64,000 bases of DNA from Thalassobaculum fulvum (GTDB lineage: Bacteria > Pseudomonadota > Alphaproteobacteria > Thalassobaculales > Thalassobaculaceae), in NCBI RefSeq assembly GCF_014652915.1, contig NZ_BMZS01000001.1, forward strand, positions 448,779 to 512,778, in the 5' to 3' direction. The position numbers and the translations under genes were made by a program. The notes under the pieces are model-generated. The model was not told where the DNA came from, did no database searches, and saw nothing but the letters and a program-made list of their open reading frames with translations. Each line of letters starts with the position of its first letter. The first letter of the stretch is position 1. Below, in pieces: positions 10,366 to 18,913 of this stretch.

Positions 10366-10475
10366 TGGGTCCCGGATCCGTCTCGCCTTTGGCGCGCCGG
10401 TCCGGGATGAGGTCCGTGAGAACATGTCCACCTCCTCCTCATCCCGACCGCCGCGAAGCGGTGAGCCGGGACCCA
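10366..10475. repeat. Extragenic palindromic element, copy 2
   Basis: Left arm TGGGTCCCGG to TCCGGGATGAG, right arm CTCATCCCG to GCCGGGACCCA. The copy fills most of the spacer between the SDMT stop and metK start, ending about 50 bases from the metK start codon. Confidence 0.85.
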
Positions 10476-10516
10476 GCGGACGGTGGCGACGGGCCGGCCG
10501 GTAGCGGTCGGCTTGC

Positions 10517-11362
10517 TCAGTTCGCGCGGCCGACGAAGTATTCCCAGCCGATCTTGCCGGCGTCGGCGGCGTCGACCCAGAACTGCAGGGCTGCCGAGGT
10601 CCGGTCGACCGCCTCCTTGCCGATGCGGTCCTCGAACCACTCGCGGCGCAGCTCGAGCTGGTCGCGCACCCAGGCGTAGGTCGGGGCGACGTGCTCCGAC
10701 CAGTTCTCGTGGGTGTCGATGGTGAAGCCGGCCGCCTCGAGGGCCGACAGGTACGCGCCGGTGTCCCACATGTCCGGCGACTTGACGCGCTCGTAGATGC
10801 GCTCGCGGTCGGCGTCGGGCGTGCCGTCGCGCACCAGCAGGTCGGTGAACACGATGGCGCCGCCGGGCTTCAGCACGCGGCTGGCCTCGGTCAGCACCGT
10901 CGCCTTGTCGGCGGCGTGCAGGAAGGCCTCCTGGCTCCAGTAGTAGTCGAACGCTTCGGCCTCGAACGGCAGGTCGTGGAAGTCGGCGAACTCGAACCGG
11001 ACCTTGTCGTCGAGCCCCTGCTCGGCGGTCAGCTCGCGGCCCCATTCAAGCTCGCGCTCGGAGATGTTCGAGGCCACGACCTCGCAGCCGTAGCGGCGCG
11101 CCAGGAAGCGGGCCAGCGCCCCGTAGCCGCTGCCGACGTCGAGCACGGTGTCGTCGCGCCCGAGCTCGACGCCCTCGGCCATGCGCTCGTTCGAGCGCTT
11201 CATGGCCTCGCGCAGCGATTCGTCATCGTGCTCGAAATAGCCGATGTGGATGTTCTCGCCCCAGATGTGGCGATAGATCTGGTCGGCCGGGCCGTCGTAG
11301 TAGCTCTTGGTCTGGGCGACGATTTCGGTCACCGCCGCCCGGTCCTTGGCGTGAAGATTCAT
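10517..11362 (-). CDS. sdmt: Sarcosine/dimethylglycine N-methyltransferase (SDMT)
   Basis: A class I AdoMet methyltransferase of 281 aa that would carry out the last two methylations of glycine betaine synthesis (sarcosine to dimethylglycine to betaine). The N-terminal region ([21 protein letters not shown]) is characteristic of SDMT-type enzymes, and motif I is LDVGSGYG at residues 74-81. GGGAGGAG precedes the ATG at 11362. It lies 29 bases downstream of the GSMT gene and upstream of metK. A related cyanobacterial or halophile-type methyltransferase of other substrate range cannot be excluded from sequence alone, but the pairing with GSMT is strong support. Confidence 0.88.
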   Translation of the reverse strand: MNLHAKDRAAVTEIVAQTKSYYDGPADQIYRHIWGENIHIGYFEHDDESLREAMKRSNERMAEGVELGRDDTVLDVGSGYGALARFLARRYGCEVVASNISERELEWGRELTAEQGLDDKVRFEFADFHDLPFEAEAFDYYWSQEAFLHAADKATVLTEASRVLKPGGAIVFTDLLVRDGTPDADRERIYERVKSPDMWDTGAYLSALEAAGFTIDTHENWSEHVAPTYAWVRDQLELRREWFEDRIGKEAVDRTSAALQFWVDAADAGKIGWEYFVGRAN

Positions 11363-11391
11363 GATCTCCTCCCGGATGGTTGGGCTGGCGT

Positions 11392-12147
11392 TCAGTGACG
11401 CGGCTTCACGGCGATCTGCTGGAAGAAGTCGACCTCGTCGGACTCGAAGCTGGTCTCGAAATCGCCGTAGGTCGTGATGTTGGTGAAGCCGGCGTCGTCG
11501 AACAGCCGCTGCACGTAGTGCCGGCGCAGCGGGAACAGCGACAGGTGGTACTTCTTGCCGTCGGGGTAGGAGTACTCGAACTTCACCAGGTCGTCGCGGA
11601 TCTCGGCCGGCCGGGCGTCGACACCGTCGCCGACGTAGTAGTAGCGGTGCTTCGAGCTGTAGCCGTGGTCGAGGATCTTGTCGTAGTTGCGATGATCCAG
11701 GATCAGCAGGCCGCCCGGGCGCAGCACCGTCCGCATCGACTCCAGCGCCTGGCGGCGGGCGTCCTCCTCGAACAGGTGCGAGAAGGCGTTGCCGAGGCAG
11801 ACCAGGGCGTCGAACCGGTTGGCGCCGAACGCCTTGTGCAGTTCGCGCCAGTCCACGACCCGGGTGTCGGCGAGCTCGACGTCCATGTCGTCGGCGTTCT
11901 GCTCGGTCTGGCGGATCATGGTCTCGGCGCCGTCGGACGCGGTCACCTCGAACCCGTCATGCGCCAGCCGGATGGCGTGGAAGCCGGTGCCGGCGGCGAT
12001 GTCGGCGACCGTCTTGCAGCCGTTGCGGCGCAGCAACCGCTCGAAGAACCCGTTCTCGCCCTCGGCGCGGCTGTCCCAGCCGATCAGGTCGTCCCAGCGG
12101 GAGACGAATTCCCGGGTGTACTCGCGCTTGTAGATGTCGTTCTGCAT
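11392..12147 (-). CDS. gsmt: Glycine/sarcosine N-methyltransferase (GSMT)
   Basis: A 251-aa AdoMet-dependent methyltransferase for glycine to sarcosine to dimethylglycine. The N-terminus (YKREYTREFVSRWDDLIGWD), motif I ADIAAGTGFH (48-57), CLGNAFSHLFEE, LDHRNYDKILD and the C-terminal DFETSFESDEVDFF are the conserved blocks of GSMT from halophiles such as Halorhodospira. The start is set at ATG 12147, with GGAGAAG 5 bases upstream, rather than at an earlier in-frame ATG that would add 32 unconserved residues. First gene of the probable gsmt-sdmt-metK unit. It has a long AT-rich leader upstream, likely a regulated promoter, as osmolyte genes are usually salt-induced. Confidence 0.9.
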   Translation of the reverse strand: MQNDIYKREYTREFVSRWDDLIGWDSRAEGENGFFERLLRRNGCKTVADIAAGTGFHAIRLAHDGFEVTASDGAETMIRQTEQNADDMDVELADTRVVDWRELHKAFGANRFDALVCLGNAFSHLFEEDARRQALESMRTVLRPGGLLILDHRNYDKILDHGYSSKHRYYYVGDGVDARPAEIRDDLVKFEYSYPDGKKYHLSLFPLRRHYVQRLFDDAGFTNITTYGDFETSFESDEVDFFQQIAVKPRH

Positions 12148-12260
12148 GCCGGCTTCTCCATGGTCTCGCGTCACGCGCCGCCGCGCCGCGGAAGCCGCGG
12201 GTCGGCGATTGCACAGCTGTTGCGGTCGCGAATGCTTCGACATTCACGGTAAGGAACGAC

Positions 12261-12287
12261 CCGAGAATTTTTGATTCCCGTTCTCGG
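12261..12287 (-). promoter_or_regulatory. Stem-loop in the GSMT leader
   Basis: CCGAGAA (12261-12267) and TTCTCGG (12281-12287) form a 7-bp stem with a 13-base T-rich loop about 115 bases upstream of the GSMT start codon. It could be an operator or an RNA leader structure; function is unknown. Confidence 0.4.
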
Positions 12288-12699
12288 ACCGTCGATGTCT
12301 GATTGCAGCTCTGATTCAACTGATTGAGATCGGAAATGCAACCCCTGTTTCGGCATTTTTTGCTGTGGGTTGTGGGTGGTGTTTAGTAAGCAATTGAAAT
12401 TATTAAAATAATAAGATTATCAGGCGAACCCGGACGCGAGCGGGAACAACGCGACCGGTCGATCCGAAGACAAAAAAGATCTCAAATCCGTCCTGGTGTA
12501 TCGGGTTTTCGACACCGTCGTGTCGGTCGGGGCGAAACACCGCGGCGTGGTTGACTGTGAATCGAGATCACGTTCTGCAGTATTATCAAATAATGGAGGG
12601 GGCGATCGTTCTGGTCGGTATCCCGCTGTCCAGTCGAGAGAAGTCGAGTGGCGGGACGTGGCGGTCCGTTCGCCACTCGGCTGGGGACGGGCCCGAACG

Positions 12700-12732
12700 A
12701 AAGAGCCCCGGTCCGCGCGGGCGGACCGGGGC
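12700..12732 (-). terminator. Intrinsic terminator of the multicopper-oxidase fragment gene
   Basis: A perfect 12-bp stem (GCCCCGGTCCGC / GCGGACCGGGGC, 4-base loop; 12705-12716 with 12721-12732). Read on the minus strand it is followed by the pyrimidine-rich TCTTTCG. It lies 43 bases past the stop of the gene at 12776. Confidence 0.75.
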
Positions 12733-12775
12733 CGAGGTGGGAGGGATCGATCCGAAGGCCCGACCGCGACCTTCG

Positions 12776-13501
12776 CTAGTGGCGGCCGTGACCGCCCTTG
12801 GCCAGGCCGTCCCGGCCGTCCGGCAGCACGATCTCGATCTCCTGCATCATGCCCTGGTCCTCGTGGTCGAGAATGTGACAGTGCAGGACGAACTTGCCGA
12901 TGTAGCGCTGGTAGCGGGTGCGCACGATCGCCCGGTAGAACCTGGTCTTGATCCCGTCGGGGCCGGCGTCGGTACCCTGCTTCACGAACAGGGTGTCCTT
13001 CCACAGCCCCCGCATGCCGGCGAACTGGGTGTCGCCGTCGGCCGGGTCGACGGCGCCCGGGTCGGTCAGGTCCCTGCCGTCGGGCCCGAGGACCGCCACG
13101 ACCTGGAACGGGTTGACGTGGATGTGGAACGGGTGGGCGGCGACGTTCGATGTCAGGGTCCACTCGTTTTTGCCGGCGAGCTCGAGATAGCGGTTCACGA
13201 CGCCCGGCTGGAACGGTTGGCCGACCACGCCGATCCTGTTGGAGACCGAGAAGCCGTTGCCGCCGATGTCGAACATCAGCTCCTGGGTGCCGAACCCGCC
13301 CGCCGGCTCGTCCAGCAGGGTCCGGTGCGGCTCGAAGCTGGTGAGCCGGAGGCCGTCGGCCAGTTCGTCCATGACCTTGCCCCGCACCGGCTGCGGATAC
13401 CGGCCGGCGGCGGCGATCAGCCTGGCCTGGGCCGCCGCGTCGGTCCCGGCCAGGGCCAGGACGGCGGTACAGGCGACGGCTGACATCCGGACGAAATTCA
13501 T
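12776..13501 (-). CDS. Exported protein consisting of the C-terminal cupredoxin domain of a multicopper oxidase
   Basis: The 241-aa product begins with a signal peptide (residues 1-25, cleavage near DAAAQA) and then goes almost directly into the last domain of a multicopper oxidase. HPFHIH (123-128) and HCHILDHEDQGMM (207-219) supply the T1 copper ligands and half of the T2/T3 ligands. The N-terminal domains with the other two HxH motifs, needed for the trinuclear site in laccase/CueO-type enzymes, are missing; only 63 bases separate its frame from ahcY, so they are not hidden upstream. It may be a mononuclear cupredoxin, may assemble as an oligomer, or may be the stable remnant of a deletion. 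Start ATG 13501 has GGGGGGAT upstream. It has its own promoter-like palindrome and terminator, which argues for a functional gene. Confidence 0.8.
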   Translation of the reverse strand: MNFVRMSAVACTAVLALAGTDAAAQARLIAAAGRYPQPVRGKVMDELADGLRLTSFEPHRTLLDEPAGGFGTQELMFDIGGNGFSVSNRIGVVGQPFQPGVVNRYLELAGKNEWTLTSNVAAHPFHIHVNPFQVVAVLGPDGRDLTDPGAVDPADGDTQFAGMRGLWKDTLFVKQGTDAGPDGIKTRFYRAIVRTRYQRYIGKFVLHCHILDHEDQGMMQEIEIVLPDGRDGLAKGGHGRH

Positions 13502-13572
13502 GACGATCCCCCCTCGGTGCGCCGGTCTGCGCGACGGCCGCGCCGGTACCCCGGAAGGTAAATCGAAATTGG

Positions 13573-13587
13573 TAGATTTACAATCTA
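13573..13587. promoter_or_regulatory. Palindrome upstream of the copper-domain gene
   Basis: TAGATT-TAC-AATCTA, a perfect 6-bp dyad with a 3-base centre, lies 72 bases upstream of the start codon at 13501 in an AT-rich patch. A candidate operator, for example for a metal-responsive regulator; the regulator is not known. Confidence 0.4.
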
Positions 13588-13619
13588 TGTGCGAAACGCG
13601 AATCGCCTTTCGGCAATGC

Positions 13620-13647
13620 AAAAGGGGCGCCCGACGGGCGCCCCCTT
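13620..13647 (-). terminator. Intrinsic terminator of ahcY
   Basis: A 9-bp perfect stem GGGGCGCCC / GGGCGCCCC with a 3-base loop (13624-13644) is followed on the minus strand by TTTT (13623-13620). It lies 40 bases past the ahcY stop, a textbook rho-independent terminator. Confidence 0.85.
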
Positions 13648-13684
13648 CCGACCCGGCCGCGGTGCGGCCGCGCGGGTCGCGGTG

Positions 13685-14980
13685 TCAGTAGCGATAGGCC
13701 TCGGACTTGAACGGGCCCTGCGGCGTGACGCCGATGTAGGACGCCTGCTCCTCCGAGAGCTTCGAGAGGTTGGCGTTGATCTTCTTCAGGTGCAGCTCGG
13801 CGACCCGCTCGTCGAGCTTCTTCGGCAGCACGTAGACCTTCTTCTCGTAGTTGGCGTGGTTCTTCCAGAGCTCGATCTGGGCCAGCACCTGGTTCGAGAA
13901 CGACGCGCTCATCACGAAGCTCGGGTGGCCGGTGGCGCAGCCGAGGTTGACCAGCCGGCCCTCGGCCAGCACCAGCAGGCGCTTGCCGTCCGGGAACACG
14001 ACCTCGTCGACCTGCGGCTTGACGTTCTCCCACTTGAAGTTCCGCAGGGCGCCGATCTGGATCTCGTTGTCGAAGTGACCGATGTTGCAGACGATCGCCC
14101 GGTCCTTCATGGCGCGCATGTGGTCGATGGTGATGACGTCGCGGTTGCCGGTGGCGGTCACGAAGATGTCGGCGACCGGGGCGGCCTCCTCCATCGTGAC
14201 CACCTGGTAGCCCTCCATCGCCGCCTGCAGCGCGCAGATCGGGTCGACCTCGGTCACGATCACCCGGGCGCCGGCGTTGCGCAGGCCCTGGGCCGAGCCC
14301 TTGCCGACGTCGCCGTAGCCGGCCACGACCGCGACCTTGCCGGCGAACATCACGTCGGTCGCCCGGCGGATGCCGTCGGCCAGGCTCTCGCGGCAACCGT
14401 ACAGGTTGTCGAACTTCGACTTGGTGACGCTGTCGTTCACGTTGATGGCCGGGACCGCCAGGGTGCCCTTCTTGGCCATCTCATAGAGCCGGTGCACGCC
14501 GGTCGTGGTCTCCTCGGAGACGCCGCGCACGTCCTTCATCAGCTCCGGGAACTTCTCGTGCATCATCAGCGTCAGGTCGCCGCCGTCGTCCAGCAGCATG
14601 TTCGGGCGCCAGCCGTCCTTGCCGACGATGGTCTGCTCGATGCACCACTCGTACTCCTCCTCGGTCTCGCCCTTCCAGGCGAACACCGGGATGCCGGCGG
14701 CGGCGATCGCCGCGGCGGCGTGGTCCTGGGTCGAGAAGATGTTGCAGGACGACCAGCGGATCTCGGCCCCGAGCTTCACCAGTGTCTCGATCAGCACGGC
14801 GGTCTGGATGGTCATGTGCAGGCAGCCGGTGATCCGCGCGCCCTTCAGCGGCTGCGACGGGCCGTACTCCTCGCGGATCGCCATCAGGCCGGGCATTTCG
14901 GTCTCGGCGATCGCGATCTCGCGGCGGCCCCAGTCGGCCAGCTTGATGTCGGCGACTTTGTAGTCGGTGAACTCGGCCAT
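13685..14980 (-). CDS. ahcY: S-adenosylhomocysteine hydrolase
   Basis: AhcY splits AdoHcy, the inhibitory by-product of AdoMet-dependent methylation, to adenosine and homocysteine. The 431-aa protein starts at [20 protein letters not shown] (ATG 14980, with AGGAG about 9 bases upstream); a longer frame reaching 15091 lacks conservation. Seen are TGCLHMT (51-57), the substrate region [11 protein letters not shown] (77-87), the NAD-binding loop GYGDVGKG (221-228), and the C-terminal KSEAYRY. It stands upstream of the betaine module on the same strand but with its own strong terminator, so it is a separate transcript. No clear SAH riboswitch was found in its leader. Confidence 0.96.
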   Translation of the reverse strand: MAEFTDYKVADIKLADWGRREIAIAETEMPGLMAIREEYGPSQPLKGARITGCLHMTIQTAVLIETLVKLGAEIRWSSCNIFSTQDHAAAAIAAAGIPVFAWKGETEEEYEWCIEQTIVGKDGWRPNMLLDDGGDLTLMMHEKFPELMKDVRGVSEETTTGVHRLYEMAKKGTLAVPAINVNDSVTKSKFDNLYGCRESLADGIRRATDVMFAGKVAVVAGYGDVGKGSAQGLRNAGARVIVTEVDPICALQAAMEGYQVVTMEEAAPVADIFVTATGNRDVITIDHMRAMKDRAIVCNIGHFDNEIQIGALRNFKWENVKPQVDEVVFPDGKRLLVLAEGRLVNLGCATGHPSFVMSASFSNQVLAQIELWKNHANYEKKVYVLPKKLDERVAELHLKKINANLSKLSEEQASYIGVTPQGPFKSEAYRY

Positions 14981-15431
14981 GAACGGCTCCTTGTGCGGGT
15001 AGGGTCGACGGGCAGCCGGAGGCCACCCGAATCCGGCACGGATTTGGTCGGGGTCCGTTTCGGATGTGGCTCGGGGGCTGGCGTATACCAAGACGGGCGC
15101 CCTTCGGCAAGGCGACCCGGCGGAACCCCCTGGCGGGGCGGGCGGCTCGATCCGCCCGGAAGGCCCGCGAATCCGCCGATTCGCGCGTTCCTCCCGCGCC
15201 CCGGCCGGGTCCGGGCCTTGCGGCGGTCGACGGGCGCGCAGGGGCGGTCGACAGTCAGATCGGGGTGGACATCGGCGCCGGCAATGTCGTCACATCGACG
15301 CCCCTCTCCGACGCCGCCGCCGACATTGGCGCCGAGGTCGGCGAGGAGGTCTACGTGGTCGTCAAGGCCTCCCGGGCGATGCTCGCCATCGACCTGGCAT
15401 CCGGCCGCGGCGGCGTCCCTGAGGAGATCCC
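14981..15431. other. Divergent intergenic region ahcY / M81 peptidase
   Basis: A 451-base stretch without an intact gene. It must hold the ahcY promoter (minus) and, on the plus side, contains the coding remnant of a molbindin domain at about 15200-15402. Its composition is the same high GC as coding DNA. No riboswitch motif was recognised. Confidence 0.5.
15199..15402 (+). pseudogene. Remnant of a TOBE/Mop (molbindin) domain
   Basis: Plus frame 1 reads [19 protein letters not shown], then the segment around GAEVGEEVYVVVKASRAMLAID, which matches the Mop fold: GAVnsxVxvdiGGGnxV, then VGdEVyavIKASxVMlAvD. The usual beginning (AxNxLkGxV) is absent and there is no nearby in-frame start; the frame also runs on past the natural end of a Mop domain into the next gene out of phase. 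It therefore looks like a decayed piece of a molybdate-binding protein rather than an expressed gene. Confidence 0.6.
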
Positions 15432-16916
15432 ATGCCGCGCCTCGCCGTCGCCCGCTTCTCGCACGAGGGCAACTCGTTCTCGCCGGTCCTGACCAGCCTG
15501 GACGAATTCGCCCGCGAATGGTACCGCGGCCAGGAGGCCGAGGCAGTCTACCGCGGCACCGCGACCGAGGGCGGCGGCGCCGTCGCCTTCCTCGACGCGC
15601 ACCCGGAATGGCAGGGCAGCTACCTGCGCATGACCGGCGCGACCCCGGCCGGGCCGGTCACCCGCGAGGCCTACGAGGCGATCGTCGGCGAGATCGTCGC
15701 CGATTTGCGCGACGGCGCCCCGAACGGCGAGCGCTGGGACGCGGTGTTCCTGTCGCTGCACGGCGCCATGCTGGTCGAGGGCATGGACTTCGCCGACTAC
15801 GAGACCATCCGGCGGGTGCGCGAGGCGATCGGCCCGGACATGCCGTTCGGGGTCAGCTTCGACCTGCACGCCAACCTCGACCCGCGGATCGCCGGCCTGG
15901 TCACCGCTGCCGCCGGCTTCAAGGAGCACCCGCACATCGACATGGCGGAGACCGCCGAAAGGGTGCTCGCCATGCTCGACCGCGCGGTGAAGGGCGAGAT
16001 CCGGCCGGTCGGGCACATCGCCAAGCTCGACGCGATCCTGCCGAGCATCAACATGCGCACCGCCGAGGGACCGATGGCCGAGCTGGAGGCGTACGCCCGC
16101 GGGCTGGAGTTCGACCCACGGATCCTCGACGCCACGCCGTTCGGCGGGTTCTCGTACGGCGACACCGCCGTGGCCGGGGCCGGCGCCATGGTGTTCGCCG
16201 ACGGTGACGCCGACCTGGCGCGCCGGGCGGCCGAGAGCGTGGTCGCCGAGATGCGGCGCCGGCTCGACCGGTTCTACATCGCGCTGCCGACCGCCGAGGA
16301 GGGCATCGCCGAGGCGCTGCGCTGCGACCGGCACCCAGTGGCCGTCGTCGATGCCGGCGACAACCCGCTGTCCGGCGGGATCGCCGATACGCCGGAGATG
16401 CTGCGCGCCCTGCTGGCCGCCGATCCGCAGGTGCCGGTGGTGTTCGCGTTCATCGCCGACCCGGGGGTGGTGGAACGCTGCCGGGCGGCCGGCGTCGGCG
16501 GCGCGGTCGACGGCGTTCTCGGCGGCCGGATCAGCCCGGACTTCGGCGATCCGGTGCCGTTCGCCGGGACGGTGCTGCGGCTGACCGACGGCAACTTCGT
16601 GAATTCCGGCCCGATGATGCACGGGCTGCCGAACTCGCTCGGGCCGACGGCGGTGATCGGCGTCGGCAACGTGAGCATCGTCGTCACCAGCGTCTGCGGC
16701 TCGGCCAACGACCCGGCGTTCTTCGCGCTGCACGGCATCGATCCCGCCGAGGTCGCGGTGCTGTGCGTCAAGGCCAAGAACCATTTCCGGGCGGCCTTCA
16801 CCGCGATCTGCCCGGTGATGATCGACATCGACGCCCCCGGCCCGGCGGCGCTGGAGATTCCCCGCTTCCCGTTCCGCCGGGCGCCGAGGACGCTCTACCC
16901 GCTGCGGGGCGGCTGA
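15432..16916 (+). CDS. M81-family metallopeptidase (MlrC/microcystinase C-like)
   Basis: A 494-aa protein of the MlrC family, zinc metalloenzymes that include microcystinase C; most members have unknown small-peptide or amide substrates. The opening ARFSHEGNSFSP is the family hallmark, and SLHGAM, SFDLHANLDPR, FKEHPHID and GDNPLSGG follow in the expected order, carrying the likely metal-binding His/Asp/Glu residues. No signal peptide is seen, so it should be cytoplasmic. ATG 15432 has GAGGAG 5 bases upstream. It stands alone on the plus strand, convergent with the acyl-CoA dehydrogenase gene. Confidence 0.85.
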   Translation: MPRLAVARFSHEGNSFSPVLTSLDEFAREWYRGQEAEAVYRGTATEGGGAVAFLDAHPEWQGSYLRMTGATPAGPVTREAYEAIVGEIVADLRDGAPNGERWDAVFLSLHGAMLVEGMDFADYETIRRVREAIGPDMPFGVSFDLHANLDPRIAGLVTAAAGFKEHPHIDMAETAERVLAMLDRAVKGEIRPVGHIAKLDAILPSINMRTAEGPMAELEAYARGLEFDPRILDATPFGGFSYGDTAVAGAGAMVFADGDADLARRAAESVVAEMRRRLDRFYIALPTAEEGIAEALRCDRHPVAVVDAGDNPLSGGIADTPEMLRALLAADPQVPVVFAFIADPGVVERCRAAGVGGAVDGVLGGRISPDFGDPVPFAGTVLRLTDGNFVNSGPMMHGLPNSLGPTAVIGVGNVSIVVTSVCGSANDPAFFALHGIDPAEVAVLCVKAKNHFRAAFTAICPVMIDIDAPGPAALEIPRFPFRRAPRTLYPLRGG

Positions 16917-16942
16917 GTCCGGGCTCCCGGGCCGATTGCGGG

Positions 16943-18760
16943 CTACGCGACCGCCAGGGCGGCCGCGGTCTCCAGCGACACGGGCTCGTCGGAGAGCAGG
17001 GCCGATGTCGCCTCGTCCTCCCAGCGCAAGGCATCCAGGCTGACCGGCCGGCTGGCCTGCAGCCGATGCTCCAGGACGAAGCGGGCCAGCAGCAGCCGGC
17101 TGGCGTCGCCGCCGTCGGCGCCGAGACGGACACCTTCCGCGGCCAGCAGGGCCGCGGTCATGGCGTGGTAGAGCTGGCCGGCCGCGAGCCGGCAGAACCG
17201 CTCGTTCTCCGGCGCCGACGCCACCTCCTCGGCGAACCGGACGGCGTCCGCGATGCCGTGCCGGAGGCGGGTCCGGAACTGCCCCGGCAGCCCGCCGGCA
17301 TCGCCCAGCCGCTCCTCCAGGTCGTCGCGCAGGGCCCGGTGCGCGCCGTTCTTGGCGACCGCCCGCTGGACCGCGTCGAGGGCGTTGATGTTGCTGGTGC
17401 CCTCCCAGATCAGGCCGAGATGGGCGTCGCGCACCAGCCGGGCGTTCGGCCAGTCCTCGATGTAGCCGTTGCCGCCGCGCGCCTCCATCGCGCCGGTCGC
17501 GACCGTGACGTTGTCCCGGCAGGCCCGGTACTTGGCGATCGGCGTCACCATGCGCAGCACGGCCTGGGCCGATTCGTCGTCCGACGCGCTCATGGCGGCG
17601 GCATACATCATGGTCGACAGCGCCTGCTCGGTCGGGACCATCAGCTTCATGAGCTGGCGGCGCATCAGCGGGTGGTCGATCACGGCGCGGCCGAACGCGT
17701 TGCGGTGGCGGCTGGCCTGCAGCGCCTCGTTCAGGCAGCGCCGCATCATCCCGGCGGCGCGGGTCAGGTGCGAGACCCGGCTCGAGTTGACCATCACCAG
17801 CATCTGCTTGAGACCGCGGTCGAGCTCGCCGAGCTGGTAGGCGACCGCGCCCTCGAAGACGATCTCGCCGCTGGCCATCGAGCGGCTGCCGAGCTTGTCC
17901 TTGAGCCGGACGATCCGGTAGCCGTTGCGCGACCCGTCGTCGAGGGTCTTGGGCAGCAGGAACAGCCCGAGGCCCCGGCTGCCGGCCGGTGCGCCCTCGG
18001 GCCTGGCCAGCAGTACCGCCAGCTCGGCATCGACGTTCGAGCAGAACCACTTCTCGCCCCACAGCCGCCAGTGGTCGCCGTCGCGCACCGCGACCAGCTC
18101 GTTGGCGCCGACGTCGGAACCGCCGGCCTTCTCGGTCATGAACTGCGCGCAGCGCTGCAGCCGGTCGAGATCCTGGGTCCACATCGCGTCGAGGTACTTG
18201 GCCCGCAGTTCCTCGCTGCCGAACAGGTCGACCAGGGTCGACGAGCTGTCGGTCAGGTTGACCGGGCACAGCAGCCCGAACTCGGCCTGCGCGAACAGGT
18301 AGTGGAAGACGTACTTGGCGAGCGGCGGCATCGCTGCCGGCCAGCCGAGCACGCCGGCCCGGTGCGACATGGCGTGCATCCCGAACCGGCCGTAGGCGAT
18401 CTCCTCCATGGCCCGGTAGGCCGGATGGACCTCGATCCACTCCTCATCGCGGCCGAACCGGTCGCGCTGGTGCAGGACCGGCTGGTGGCGCTCCGCGAGG
18501 TCCGCCAGTTCGCCCAGCCGGCCGCCGGCGAGCCCGCCGAGCTCGTCGAGATGCGGTTCCAGATGCGCCAGCAGCGGCGCGTCCATGTACAGCGACAGCA
18601 GCCCGCGCAGGCCGCGGTCGACCCGGAAATAGTTGAGCCCGCGGGTGGTCGGCGCCACGGCGGCCGACCGGGCCGCCGCCGCCGCGCGGCCGACCAGGGC
18701 CGGCCGGCGGCTGTCCTGCGTCGCTTCGGTCCCGTGGGCGATCGCGCTGGCGTGGTTCAT
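16943..18760 (-). CDS. AidB-like acyl-CoA dehydrogenase
   Basis: A 605-aa FAD-dependent acyl-CoA dehydrogenase, longer than the usual about 380 aa and with an N-terminal extension as in the AidB/isovaleryl-type branch. Key blocks: CAQFMTEKAGGSDVGANE (substrate/FAD loop), WRLWGEKWFCSN, RVSHLTRAAGMMRRCLNEA, RGGNGYIEDWPNARLVRDAH and WEGTSNINALD, typical of AidB-like proteins. ATG 18760 follows a GGGAG-containing leader. Upstream and divergent is a LysR regulator with a palindrome in the shared 153-base spacer, so LysR control is likely. Whether it oxidises an acyl-CoA or acts in alkylation protection as proposed for AidB cannot be decided. Confidence 0.85.
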   Translation of the reverse strand: MNHASAIAHGTEATQDSRRPALVGRAAAAARSAAVAPTTRGLNYFRVDRGLRGLLSLYMDAPLLAHLEPHLDELGGLAGGRLGELADLAERHQPVLHQRDRFGRDEEWIEVHPAYRAMEEIAYGRFGMHAMSHRAGVLGWPAAMPPLAKYVFHYLFAQAEFGLLCPVNLTDSSSTLVDLFGSEELRAKYLDAMWTQDLDRLQRCAQFMTEKAGGSDVGANELVAVRDGDHWRLWGEKWFCSNVDAELAVLLARPEGAPAGSRGLGLFLLPKTLDDGSRNGYRIVRLKDKLGSRSMASGEIVFEGAVAYQLGELDRGLKQMLVMVNSSRVSHLTRAAGMMRRCLNEALQASRHRNAFGRAVIDHPLMRRQLMKLMVPTEQALSTMMYAAAMSASDDESAQAVLRMVTPIAKYRACRDNVTVATGAMEARGGNGYIEDWPNARLVRDAHLGLIWEGTSNINALDAVQRAVAKNGAHRALRDDLEERLGDAGGLPGQFRTRLRHGIADAVRFAEEVASAPENERFCRLAAGQLYHAMTAALLAAEGVRLGADGGDASRLLLARFVLEHRLQASRPVSLDALRWEDEATSALLSDEPVSLETAAALAVA

Positions 18761-18895
18761 GGTCGTCTCACTCCCGTCGATGGGCACGTCATCCGGTCCG
18801 GCGATCTGCGCCACCCGGTCTGCGTGCGATGTGTTCGTTGACGCAACGGTAGGATTGCCGTGTGGGCCGGACAAACGACTTGTTCGTTCAATGAA

Positions 18896-18910
18896 TTGAG
18901 TCAAACTCAA
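18896..18910. promoter_or_regulatory. LysR-type T-N11-A box between acyl-CoA dehydrogenase and LysR gene
   Basis: TTGAGT-CAA-ACTCAA is a perfect dyad containing T-N11-A, the core of LysR operators. It ends three bases before the proposed LysR start codon (18914), so bound protein would block its own gene's translation-initiation DNA region: strong sign of autoregulation, if the start is right. Confidence 0.6.
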
Positions 18911-18913
18911 AGC

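Larger units (their letters stand above)
12148..12775. other. 628-base intergenic region upstream of GSMT with an AT-rich island
   Basis: No credible gene is present. Roughly 12240-12430 is far richer in A+T than the surroundings (runs such as AAATTATTAAAATAATAAG), as expected for a promoter of the minus-strand GSMT gene. The segment 12430-12700 is mixed in composition and shows a small palindrome ATTAT-CAA-ATAAT (12582-12594). The MCO-fragment terminator occupies 12700-12732. I could not fix a -35/-10 pair with confidence. Confidence 0.6.

Noticed and set aside
10315-10516. A possible SAM riboswitch before metK
   Set aside because: The spacer is almost entirely the palindromic element found at ten other places, so its structure is not specific to metK.
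12420-13163. A minus-strand frame ending near 12420 that would extend over the copper-domain gene and the AT-rich region
   Set aside because: Its upper part is a shifted shadow of the multicopper-oxidase fragment and its lower part crosses a terminator and non-coding DNA.
14981-15100. A possible SAH riboswitch before ahcY
   Set aside because: I could not find the conserved SAH-binding core or its pseudoknot; only unspecific GC-rich stems were seen. A covariance-model search would settle it.
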